A stretch of 64,000 nt of DNA. Origin: Pseudomonas sp. FeN3W (GTDB taxonomy: Bacteria > Pseudomonadota > Gammaproteobacteria > Pseudomonadales > Pseudomonadaceae). The stretch's first letter is position 1. Every line of letters begins with the position of its first letter. This document shows, one piece after another, positions 24,993-32,360 of this stretch. The stretch is from assembly GCA_030263805.2 (NCBI GenBank), contig CP136011.1, forward strand, positions 372,001 through 436,000, in the 5' to 3' direction. Below the pieces are notes generated by a model, which saw nothing but the letters and a program-made list of their open reading frames with translations, was not told the DNA's origin and ran no database searches. The translations under genes and the position numbers were made by a program.

Positions 24993-27620
24993 ATGCTCAA
25001 ATTGTTAGACGCGCACTTGCGCACTAGAAAAGTTAATAAGTACAGGAACGAAGCATCTCGGGTAAAGCAAATCTGGGATGAATTGAGCGGCCTACCACAG
25101 GGGACTTTGGCCAACAGTTTCGGAAATTTGTATGGTCGTACCGACCGAGAGTCCATGTTGATCGGCTTTGCCATCATTTCTGAAATGGCATCAAGAACGC
25201 TGGGTCTCCGTCCATACCTGGTACAGATCATGGGCGCGCTAATCATGAGCGATGGCCGCATAGCAGAAATGGCTACAGGTGAGGGCAAAACCCTAACCGC
25301 AGCGCTTCCTCTTGCCTGGCACGGCCTTCAAAATCGTGCACACGCAATGACGGTGAATGATTACCTGGCCAAGCGAGACGCACAGCTTCTTGAGCCACTT
25401 TTTGAGGCGCTGGGGTTAACGGTCAGCTACCTCCAAAATGATCTTAGCCACGAATCCCGGCAGTACGCATATCGCTCAAATATCGTTTACGGGACGCCCT
25501 CTCAATTCGTATTTGACTACCTTCGCGACAACATTGCCTATTCAACCCAAAATCTCTTGCAGCAGGGCACCGACTTCGCACTTGTTGATGAAGCAGACTC
25601 GATCTTCATTGATGAGGCAAGAACGCCGATGGTGCTATCTGGCGAAGGGGAGCTAGATCAGGGCATCTGGAGCGCCGTGTACAGGATGGTCACCACACTG
25701 AGCCATGAGCATATTTCTCAGGATAAGCGCACCCAGCTTGAAAAGGTGCTGGTAGACGCGAGCGATGTGACCGCTGACATCGCAGTGAACATGGCTGAGC
25801 ATCAAGCATTTCTCACAGAATCGGGAACCGAGAAGATTGAGCAATTCTTTGTTGCTGAGGGCTATATCACTCACCCCAAGGAGCTGTGGCAAACAGGAAA
25901 ATCTCACCTATGGCGCATCGTCACAGCCTGTGTAAAAGCGTGTCACCTTTTCAGTCTGGATCGGGACTACATCATTCGTGACGACAAAGCCATCATCATT
26001 GACCAGGAAACAGGACGACTGTCTCACGGGCGTCGGTGGAGTGATGGCATCCATCAGGCTGTAGAGGCGAAGGAAGGCATTACGATCCGACCTGAATCCA
26101 AGGATCTAGGCAAGATTGCGCTGTCAAATTTCCTGGCTTTGTATAAGAAGGTCAGTGGGATGACTGGAACAGCAATTACAGAAGCCGAAGAGATTCAAGA
26201 TCTGTATGGCTTGCAGGTAGTTCCCGTGCCGACTCACAAGCCCCGCATTCGTGAAGACCTGCCGGATGTTGTATTTCTGTCTCAAAAAGCCAAGCTCAAG
26301 CAAATTACATCCGACGTTAAGGCAATTCACGCAACGGGTCAGCCGATTCTGATCGGAACCGCAAGCGTCGATGACTCTGAGAAGTTGTCTGTAATCTTCA
26401 AGGAGGCTGGGATCGTTCATCGCGTGCTCAATGCCCGGCAAGATGCCGCCGAGGCCTTGATCGTTGCTCAGGCGGGCCGCTTGGGGGCTGTGACTATTGC
26501 CACAAGCATGGCGGGTCGAGGTACTGATATTCTGCTTGGAGGCAACAACGAAATCATCGCGGGTTACGATGAAGAAACCTTAAGTGAGTTCGGCATCAGT
26601 GCTCCACTGGAGAATGAAAGAGAGAAAGTGCTGGAGGCTGGGGGTTTGTTTGTCATCGGCTGTGAGCGTCTGGACTCACCAAGGCTTGACCTGCAATTGG
26701 CCGGTCGCTCCGGTCGTCAGGGAGATCCGGGTAAAAGCCGATTCTATATCGCGCTTGATGATCCACTGATGAAGAACTTTGGCGGTGAAGCCCTTGGCAA
26801 TTTCTTCCGCAAAATGGGAGTGGAAGAGGACGATGGGCTGGAGCACCCCATGATCACCAGGGCAATTGCCCAGGCTCAGTCGCGCAAGCAGTCGCTGTAT
26901 GTTGCCTCTAGAAAGCAGGGGCTTAAGCAAGACACCGTTATTGACAAGCCGAGAAAGGTGTTCTTCTCAATCAGAAAGTCGATTCTTCATGCAGAGATTG
27001 AAGAGGCGGTAGCGATGCTTAATGGCCAAGTTGAATATGCAATGGGTCAGATGATCGCCAGCTACCTTAATGGTGGTATTGGCTTTGAAGAAGAGTGGGA
27101 TACAGCATCCTTTGCGAGCAAATTTGCACAATGGGGTCTTTCTAAGTCTTGGTACGAAAACCTGTATTCTGAATTTTCAGCCAGTGGGTTCAATGCCAAC
27201 AACTACAAAGAAAAACTGAGCGAATGGATCCGCTTTGACCTCATGGCGCGCCTTGGGCAGCTGGGTGAGTCACGAAATGAGCTCGTTCAGCAATGCATGC
27301 TGATGGCAATAGATCGTCAATGGCAGCTATTCCTGGACGAATCGGAGCAGATAAGAAACGGGATACACCTTCGAGCATATGCCCAGGAAAAACCCGAGCA
27401 GTCGTTTCAAAAAGAGGTGTTCAAGCTATTCAATGGCCTATATGAAGACCTACCTGTTGTTGTGCTCGACTATGTGTATGGCTTGATCATGGATCAAGAG
27501 CGTGCTCTTGATGCTGCCGAGCATAAAGCTGAGGCTGAGGCTGAGTCTGAGTCTGAGTCTGAGTCTGAGTCTGAGTCTGAGTCTGAGTCTGAGTCTGAGT
27601 CTGGAAATTCTGCGCCCTAA
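24993..27620 (+). CDS. secA: SecA-type preprotein translocase ATPase paralogue
   Basis: An 875-residue protein; ATG 24993 with CAGGAG. It carries the SecA motor: Walker A ATGEGKTLTAALP, DEADSIFIDEARTPMVLSG, the preprotein cross-linking domain, NBD2 with GTASVDDSEKL, ATSMAGRGTDI and GRSGRQGDPG, and the helical scaffold and wing. The usual C-terminal zinc-binding tail (CxCxSGxxxxxCHG) is absent and replaced by a Ser-Glu repeat. It would drive export through SecYEG, perhaps of plasmid-specific substrates, as SecA2 proteins do. The neighbours include several small signal-peptide proteins. Confidence 0.93.
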   Translation: MLKLLDAHLRTRKVNKYRNEASRVKQIWDELSGLPQGTLANSFGNLYGRTDRESMLIGFAIISEMASRTLGLRPYLVQIMGALIMSDGRIAEMATGEGKTLTAALPLAWHGLQNRAHAMTVNDYLAKRDAQLLEPLFEALGLTVSYLQNDLSHESRQYAYRSNIVYGTPSQFVFDYLRDNIAYSTQNLLQQGTDFALVDEADSIFIDEARTPMVLSGEGELDQGIWSAVYRMVTTLSHEHISQDKRTQLEKVLVDASDVTADIAVNMAEHQAFLTESGTEKIEQFFVAEGYITHPKELWQTGKSHLWRIVTACVKACHLFSLDRDYIIRDDKAIIIDQETGRLSHGRRWSDGIHQAVEAKEGITIRPESKDLGKIALSNFLALYKKVSGMTGTAITEAEEIQDLYGLQVVPVPTHKPRIREDLPDVVFLSQKAKLKQITSDVKAIHATGQPILIGTASVDDSEKLSVIFKEAGIVHRVLNARQDAAEALIVAQAGRLGAVTIATSMAGRGTDILLGGNNEIIAGYDEETLSEFGISAPLENEREKVLEAGGLFVIGCERLDSPRLDLQLAGRSGRQGDPGKSRFYIALDDPLMKNFGGEALGNFFRKMGVEEDDGLEHPMITRAIAQAQSRKQSLYVASRKQGLKQDTVIDKPRKVFFSIRKSILHAEIEEAVAMLNGQVEYAMGQMIASYLNGGIGFEEEWDTASFASKFAQWGLSKSWYENLYSEFSASGFNANNYKEKLSEWIRFDLMARLGQLGESRNELVQQCMLMAIDRQWQLFLDESEQIRNGIHLRAYAQEKPEQSFQKEVFKLFNGLYEDLPVVVLDYVYGLIMDQERALDAAEHKAEAEAESESESESESESESESESESGNSAP
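27541..27600 (+). repeat. Ten perfect tandem CTGAGT hexamers inside secA
   Basis: Ten uninterrupted copies of CTGAGT encode alternating Ser-Glu at the SecA C-terminus, preceded by two diverged GCTGAG units. A hexamer keeps frame, so slippage would change tail length without inactivating the protein. Confidence 0.9.
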
Positions 27621-27686
27621 GGGTGCAAGCACAAGGAATATTCAGGGCAAGGACGCCCTGGAATGCCTTTCACTTAACCCGTAAAT

Positions 27687-28223
27687 TTGTTGCGCAGCGG
27701 TGTGGATTGCAACCCAATTAAAAAGATTCTCATCTTACCTCAGAACCCGTTGGTTCCGTATTATTCGTTGAGATCTTCAATTAAGGAGGGCCATTACGTC
27801 TTCTCAGAAGAGCACCTGAGCGGCGAACACTACCTAACCTACGTTCAGTCCCAGTGGTATAAATCACCAAGTGATGCGAAGGATGAGCTGTTCAACTGCG
27901 TAAAAACCGTTGGCGCCAACTGCCTGGTGAACCTAACCCTGCATAAGAGAACCTTCAGTGAGGGCAACTACAATTACACTATGCACTCCTGGAGTGGCCT
28001 TACAGGGATTTACTTCGACAATTATGAGTTCGACACCGAAGCAGAAATGAATGAGGCCAATGAGCAGTTGCGACCGCATGCTGCCATGGTGAAGGAGAGG
28101 CTAGTCCTGGTCGAGAAGGATCTGGCGAAACAACGAGCTCGACAGGAGTCTGGCAACTTCCTAGGAGCTATTATCATTACCACAGTCGTGCTTCTTGTTT
28201 TGTATTTCATGTTTTCAGGCTGA
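27687..28223 (+). CDS. Unknown tail-anchored membrane protein
   Basis: A 178-residue protein that probably starts at TTG 27687 or GTG 27702; no ATG is suitable. A central segment with AKDELFNCVKTVGANCLVNL resembles YbjQ-type repeats loosely. The end is a single C-terminal membrane helix (IIITTVVLLVLYFMF), so the main domain faces the cytosol. Follows secA by 66 bases in the same direction and may be co-transcribed. Confidence 0.5.
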   Translation: MLRSGVDCNPIKKILILPQNPLVPYYSLRSSIKEGHYVFSEEHLSGEHYLTYVQSQWYKSPSDAKDELFNCVKTVGANCLVNLTLHKRTFSEGNYNYTMHSWSGLTGIYFDNYEFDTEAEMNEANEQLRPHAAMVKERLVLVEKDLAKQRARQESGNFLGAIIITTVVLLVLYFMFSG

Positions 28224-28442
28224 TAATCGTGGCGGCTTATGACTAGTCTTCCTTGCTGATGATGGGTAGTTTTAAATATTCCCATCGTCACCCGAACCCC
28301 AAAGTTATAATCACGACTAAAACAACCTGAAGGTAAACATGCATTCTCTTTAGGACTCCGTATTTTCGAGGCTCTGTTCTTGTAATCCTTGTTTAAGCTA
28401 ATAATAAAGGCTATTATTTGCAGAAAACCAGGTGCCTTCATT
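28224..28442. other. Non-coding gap with a weak hairpin
   Basis: About 220 bases without an open frame on either strand. GATGATGGG pairs with CCCATCGTC near 28256-28290 (one G-U), a possible but U-poor terminator. Nothing else seen. Confidence 0.4.
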
Positions 28443-29183
28443 ATGAAAAGAATAACCCTCCTCCTATTTACTGGATTATTTTTAGTCATTCCAGCAATTG
28501 CCAGTGAAGGTAACATTTTGCGCGCAAGTGCTCCTATTGCTTCTGCGCCTAAGGCACCGACCCCAGTGTTCTTTAGCTCATGCAATGAGATCAAGCAATC
28601 CAAGCCCGATTCTGCAAGCGGGGTGTACACCATCAAGCCAAGCGGTGTTGACCTGCCAGTCTACTGCGATATGACTTCAGCGGGTGGCGGCTGGACGATG
28701 GTTCTGGCTCAGTTCGAAAGCAATCCCTCCAGGAATTGGAATGCTGGAATCCAATCTGATTACGACCCATCACTCAGTGCTGGCAAAAGCTTCACGCTTA
28801 GCGCGTCAGAAATCCCGAGCCATACCCATACTGCTTTTGGTAAAGACCTCTCAGCAACGGCGGTCGATTTTGTTGAGTTCAAATACAGCACGGGTGAAAT
28901 ACCACGGACTTTATTGGCAGGATCAAAAGCGAAATACGAGATTCACCGAAACCCCGTTACTTTTTTCAATTATCACGACCCTGAGCTGTCGATGTATACG
29001 ACCAGTAAAGGCACTGGCATAGAGTGAGAGGAAACGCTGACCCTTGATGAAACTGGAGGGACTAAGTTTAGTTGGGCATTTTCACCAATGAATTCAATTC
29101 AATCACGTAGAGGATATGCGCTTAAGGGCTCATTTTACCAAGACACTCATGAATCATTTGCCTGGACAGTATGGGTTAGATGA
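28443..29183 (+). pseudogene. Exported fibrinogen-like protein, broken by a stop
   Basis: Signal peptide MKRITLLLFTGLFLVIPAIA, then a fibrinogen-related domain signature: SCNEIKQSKPDSASGVYTI and VYCDMTSAGGGWTMVLAQ. The frame meets TGA at 29025-29027 in TGIE-stop-EETLTLDE, then continues open for 51 more codons to TGA at 29181-29183, ending in FAWTVWVR as such domains do. The simplest reading is a Trp (TGG) to TGA nonsense change. The intact protein (about 246 residues) would be secreted and bind sugars or surfaces. Confidence 0.75.
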
Positions 29184-29202
29184 CACACAACCGGCATCAA
29201 CA

Positions 29203-29670
29203 ATGAATAAATATAGTCGAATAATACTTTAACTGGTCATTGCTGCATTTTCATCTGTAGCCGTTGCTGAGAACATTATCCGCCTAAAGGTGCCCATTTA
29301 CCTAGTCGGGCAGAAATCACCAGAGCATCTGGTCAATAGATCCTGTATGAGCCTCAAAACGAACAACCCCTCGCTTTCGAGTGGAACTTATACGATCAAT
29401 ATTGCTGGCAATGAGAAAGTTGTTTATTGCGACATGGTTACTGATGGTGGCGGCTGGACGCTTGTGGGCAGGGGTGTACAGCAGCGCTTATTTGGATGGA
29501 ACTCCACACGCGAAGCAATTAACCAGAATATAAGCCCGAGCGAATATTCACCAGAAACCTTTAAGCTATCTGATCTTGATATTAACTCAATCGAAAAAGC
29601 AGTTTTTAAATACAAATACCTTGAAGCGCTGAAGCTAGCGCACCCAAATATTAAAGACCCGCAAAGGTCT
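29203..29670 (+). pseudogene. Second fibrinogen-like gene, stop in signal peptide and truncated
   Basis: ATG 29203 begins MNKYSRIIL, then TAA at 29230-29232 where a Leu codon would complete the signal peptide (LVIAAFSSVAVA). Downstream the same frame encodes SCMSLKTNNPSLSSGTYTI and VYCDMVTDGGGWTLVGRG, the same motifs as the upstream gene. After about 29670 the sequence stops resembling the family and runs antisense to the neighbouring minus-strand gene, so the 3' part seems lost by deletion. Probably a tandem duplicate of the upstream gene. Confidence 0.7.
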
Positions 29671-30283
29671 AAAGGCACAGATCCCTGTGCGCAACAGCAC
29701 GCTTCCAGTATTGATGGCCAGTCACCATCAGTTCTTTTACGGGGAGTCTGTCGAATACGTGCTCAACAAGAAGGTTGATCAGGCTGAAAGATGTGATCCG
29801 ATTAAGCTCCACTAGACTGCTGCCTCCTGACAGGGCTAGGTGCAACACCCTTGCTGGATTGTCTCCGGCTTCATCCAGTGTTCCACACCGATAGCGTGAC
29901 CAACCGCCTAATGGAATTGCATCTATCATGGCAGCCTGCAAGTTGATCGGGATATCGACAGACCACATGGTGTCGAGAAGCTTGTCTGCATGAATGACCA
30001 CTGCGGTCAACTCAAGCTCTTTCGTAACATGGCTATGACTGACGCGATGCCAATAAAGATCCATCAAATAGCAGGCAAAGGATGGATTAAATGACGAAAA
30101 AATCAGCGCAATTTTGAGATTGTAGGCAGGATCTGTCATCAGAAGATCCGCTATCTCTTCACCCTTGGCTAATTGATCCGCCACCAATTTTGTCATGGCA
30201 TCATAATCATGCCCCTCTAGCAGAGTGCATAGCTTGTTATAGAGCAAGGCGGAGCGCAGGAGAGAGGGAGATAGGCTTGGCAT
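29669..30283 (-). CDS. Unknown 204-residue protein
   Basis: ATG 30283 immediately downstream of a perfect 8-bp hairpin (30290-30310). Helical and soluble, with the pattern SLLRSALLYNKLCTLLEGHD at the start. No family recognised. Its 3' end abuts the truncated fibrinogen-like gene, so its C-terminus (after about VTGHQYWK) may be fused to foreign sequence. It follows the gene at 30322-31626 and is probably in its operon. Confidence 0.6.
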   Translation of the reverse strand: MPSLSPSLLRSALLYNKLCTLLEGHDYDAMTKLVADQLAKGEEIADLLMTDPAYNLKIALIFSSFNPSFACYLMDLYWHRVSHSHVTKELELTAVVIHADKLLDTMWSVDIPINLQAAMIDAIPLGGWSRYRCGTLDEAGDNPARVLHLALSGGSSLVELNRITSFSLINLLVEHVFDRLPVKELMVTGHQYWKRAVAHRDLCL

Positions 30284-30289
30284 AAGCTA

Positions 30290-30310
30290 AGGGGTGGCTC
30301 AACCACCCCT
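30290..30310 (-). promoter_or_regulatory. Hairpin just upstream of a start codon
   Basis: AGGGGTGG-N5-CCACCCCT forms a perfect 8-bp stem between the stop at 30322 and the ATG at 30283. The GGAGGGG just inside it is the only good ribosome site, so the stem may sequester it. It lacks a clear U run, which argues against a simple terminator. Confidence 0.4.
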
Positions 30311-30321
30311 CCTCTTTTCGG

Positions 30322-31626
30322 TTACTGACTGTATTCCATGTCCGAGGCTCGCTTCGGATAGCCCTTTACAAAGGGCTCTGGAAGTTGAGAGAGCTTCAAG
30401 GCGCGCTCTCCCCTGCTGTTTAGCTCCAGAACATTGCCAATCGCCTTACCGAACGAGTGGATGGAAGACAGCAGCACAGTACCTGCATAGCCTGATTTAC
30501 GCGTCTCAGCGGTTCTCATGGCGATTGGGCAGGCTAGATATCCATTTTGAAGCCCGAAGTTGACGTAAGGCGCGTGATGGAAGCGAGTATCAACAAATGC
30601 CTTGATTTGTTTCGAGAAACCACCCTTGACCATTTCTTTGGTGTATTTCTGGTTGGAAACCGGGCCGCAATTGACTCGCTGAACTGGAATGACCTCAACG
30701 TCATAGCCTTTAGCCTTCATCGTCTTCAGCCAGCCTGAGCCACCCTTTTCAACAAAGGTCGACCAGACACTGTCCGCCGTTGGAATTTCCCCTTTGGTGT
30801 AATCGAACTGGTGGTTCAACTTACGCACCGAATCTACAATCACAACCTCTTTCTCACCATTGCGCTGAACTGGCCGAAGAATGACGCCACCATACATACC
30901 AGAAACAGTGTTACCACTGATCATGTCAACGACGCGCTTACGGGTGCCGAGTTCATCGGACATGTTCAATCTCTCCAGAAGATGATATTGAACGTCTACG
31001 CCAATAAACCATTGCTTACTTGCGCTGTTGTAGAGCGAATGCGCCAAGGCGTCGCGCTCAGCAGAAAATTCGAGCGTTGACATGCCCATGATGGTGTCTG
31101 CATCAGGATTTTTCAGGGTGGCTTCCTTGAACGCCTGGTTCATTGCGATCAGCTTGACACGCATTTCCTCAGCCTCTGCGGTCACGGCGAGCTTGCTATT
31201 AATTTCCAGAAAGCCGATTCCCGCTCTCGGTTTGGGTGCGTCGTCTACATCTCGCAGAATCGACAGCCAATTGGCCTTATAGTGATTCTTAGCCTTGTCG
31301 ACCACCTGAACCTGCTCAGCCAAGAACACACCACCACTCATCGTAACGGGGCCATTGTCGGGCGCACAGAAGCATGGATTCCGTGCTTTACGGTGGGTTT
31401 CAGCAAGCGAGGCGACCTCAGGAATACTGATGTCTGTTTTCTTTTTGGCCTCTTCAATGAAGCGCTCAGGAATTGAGAGCTCAAGGATGAAAGGATCGCC
31501 CGCCTGATCAACACCGCGAATAAAGCTGGTTGATGCGGTTGCGCCGATAACATACTCGCGTGGATAGCCAACGAAACCGGTCGTCTTGCCCGCTTCAAGC
31601 CCTTTAATGCTGCCGATAGTGATCAT
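30322..31626 (-). CDS. Unknown 434-residue protein
   Basis: ATG 31626, weak GAGAGG site, with TTGACA and TATATGAT elements upstream. Soluble alpha/beta protein with no signal peptide. Recognisable patches include KTTGFVGYPREYVIGATAST and YGGVILRPVQRNGEKEVVIV but I cannot assign a family. It lies downstream of the type IVB coupling operon and of the gene at 31684-32181, all on the same strand, so a transfer role is possible. Evidence is only positional. Confidence 0.7.
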   Translation of the reverse strand: MITIGSIKGLEAGKTTGFVGYPREYVIGATASTSFIRGVDQAGDPFILELSIPERFIEEAKKKTDISIPEVASLAETHRKARNPCFCAPDNGPVTMSGGVFLAEQVQVVDKAKNHYKANWLSILRDVDDAPKPRAGIGFLEINSKLAVTAEAEEMRVKLIAMNQAFKEATLKNPDADTIMGMSTLEFSAERDALAHSLYNSASKQWFIGVDVQYHLLERLNMSDELGTRKRVVDMISGNTVSGMYGGVILRPVQRNGEKEVVIVDSVRKLNHQFDYTKGEIPTADSVWSTFVEKGGSGWLKTMKAKGYDVEVIPVQRVNCGPVSNQKYTKEMVKGGFSKQIKAFVDTRFHHAPYVNFGLQNGYLACPIAMRTAETRKSGYAGTVLLSSIHSFGKAIGNVLELNSRGERALKLSQLPEPFVKGYPKRASDMEYSQ

Positions 31627-31683
31627 TGGAATTGCGTACCTCTCGTCAATTTGCGCGTATCATATAGAAATGGTTTGTCAATT

Positions 31684-32181
31684 TCAACCCATACCATAGC
31701 TGGATTCATGGCGTGGCTTGTCCTGCTTGAAGCTATTTAACATCTTGCCCCAAAGCCCAGGCTCCTTTGCTTCAATAGCCAGAGGCTCTGGTGATCTGAA
31801 CGTCGTGAGTCCCTTTGCTACCTCAGTGCGGTGCTCATAGGTTTTGCCAATATCCTTGGTGAGTCGGCCTTTCATCATGTCGCCAAGCCCGGCTGCGTTT
31901 TCAACAGCAAAACGGCTAGAGAGCTTCCACGTGCAGGTCATTCGTCCTGGGATGGTAGTTGAGTTTGGCGCGACATCTCTAAGCAGGCTCATTTCTTCGG
32001 CATTTAGCCCGGTAGTCACCAGCATCAGCCGAGCTTCTATACCTGTTTGTTTATTGTTGGCTCGTCCAGCGAGACGCGTCTCAAAACTTGACTGTTCAAC
32101 GACCTTTAAAAGTTCTTCAATACGCACGCTTTGTACGTTCTTCTTCATGTCTTTGGCGAAAAAGTTATCTGCAACTGCCAT
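31684..32181 (-). CDS. Unknown 165-residue protein
   Basis: ATG 32181 with CCAGGGAG upstream; TTTGACAA at 32215-32222 and TATATA nearby form a short-spaced promoter-like region. Soluble; a basic N-terminal half (MKKNVQSVRIEELLKVVEQS) and a charged tail. No domain recognised. Separated from dotL by a terminator. Confidence 0.65.
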   Translation of the reverse strand: MAVADNFFAKDMKKNVQSVRIEELLKVVEQSSFETRLAGRANNKQTGIEARLMLVTTGLNAEEMSLLRDVAPNSTTIPGRMTCTWKLSSRFAVENAAGLGDMMKGRLTKDIGKTYEHRTEVAKGLTTFRSPEPLAIEAKEPGLWGKMLNSFKQDKPRHESSYGMG

Positions 32182-32315
32182 GACGATACTCCCTGGCAAA
32201 GTATATATCCCCACTTTGACAAAGAATCAAAAGAACGATCAATAAGCATATTTTAGATTAATGGTTATACTCTCGATATATAACTAAAACTAAATTAAAT
32301 GGTAGCGATGAAACT

Positions 32316-32344
32316 AAAAAGGCCATGCTTGAGCATGGCCTTTT
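32316..32344. terminator. Bidirectional terminator after dotL
   Basis: AAAAAGGCCATGC-TTGA-GCATGGCCTTTT, 17 bases beyond the dotL stop on the minus strand, with U run in both directions. Confidence 0.85.
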
Positions 32345-32360
32345 GATTAAATCCCTACGA

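Noticed and set aside
29025..29027. Selenocysteine or read-through codon in the fibrinogen-like gene
   Set aside because: No SECIS-like hairpin obvious and the neighbouring paralogue is also broken by a different stop; simple decay explains both.
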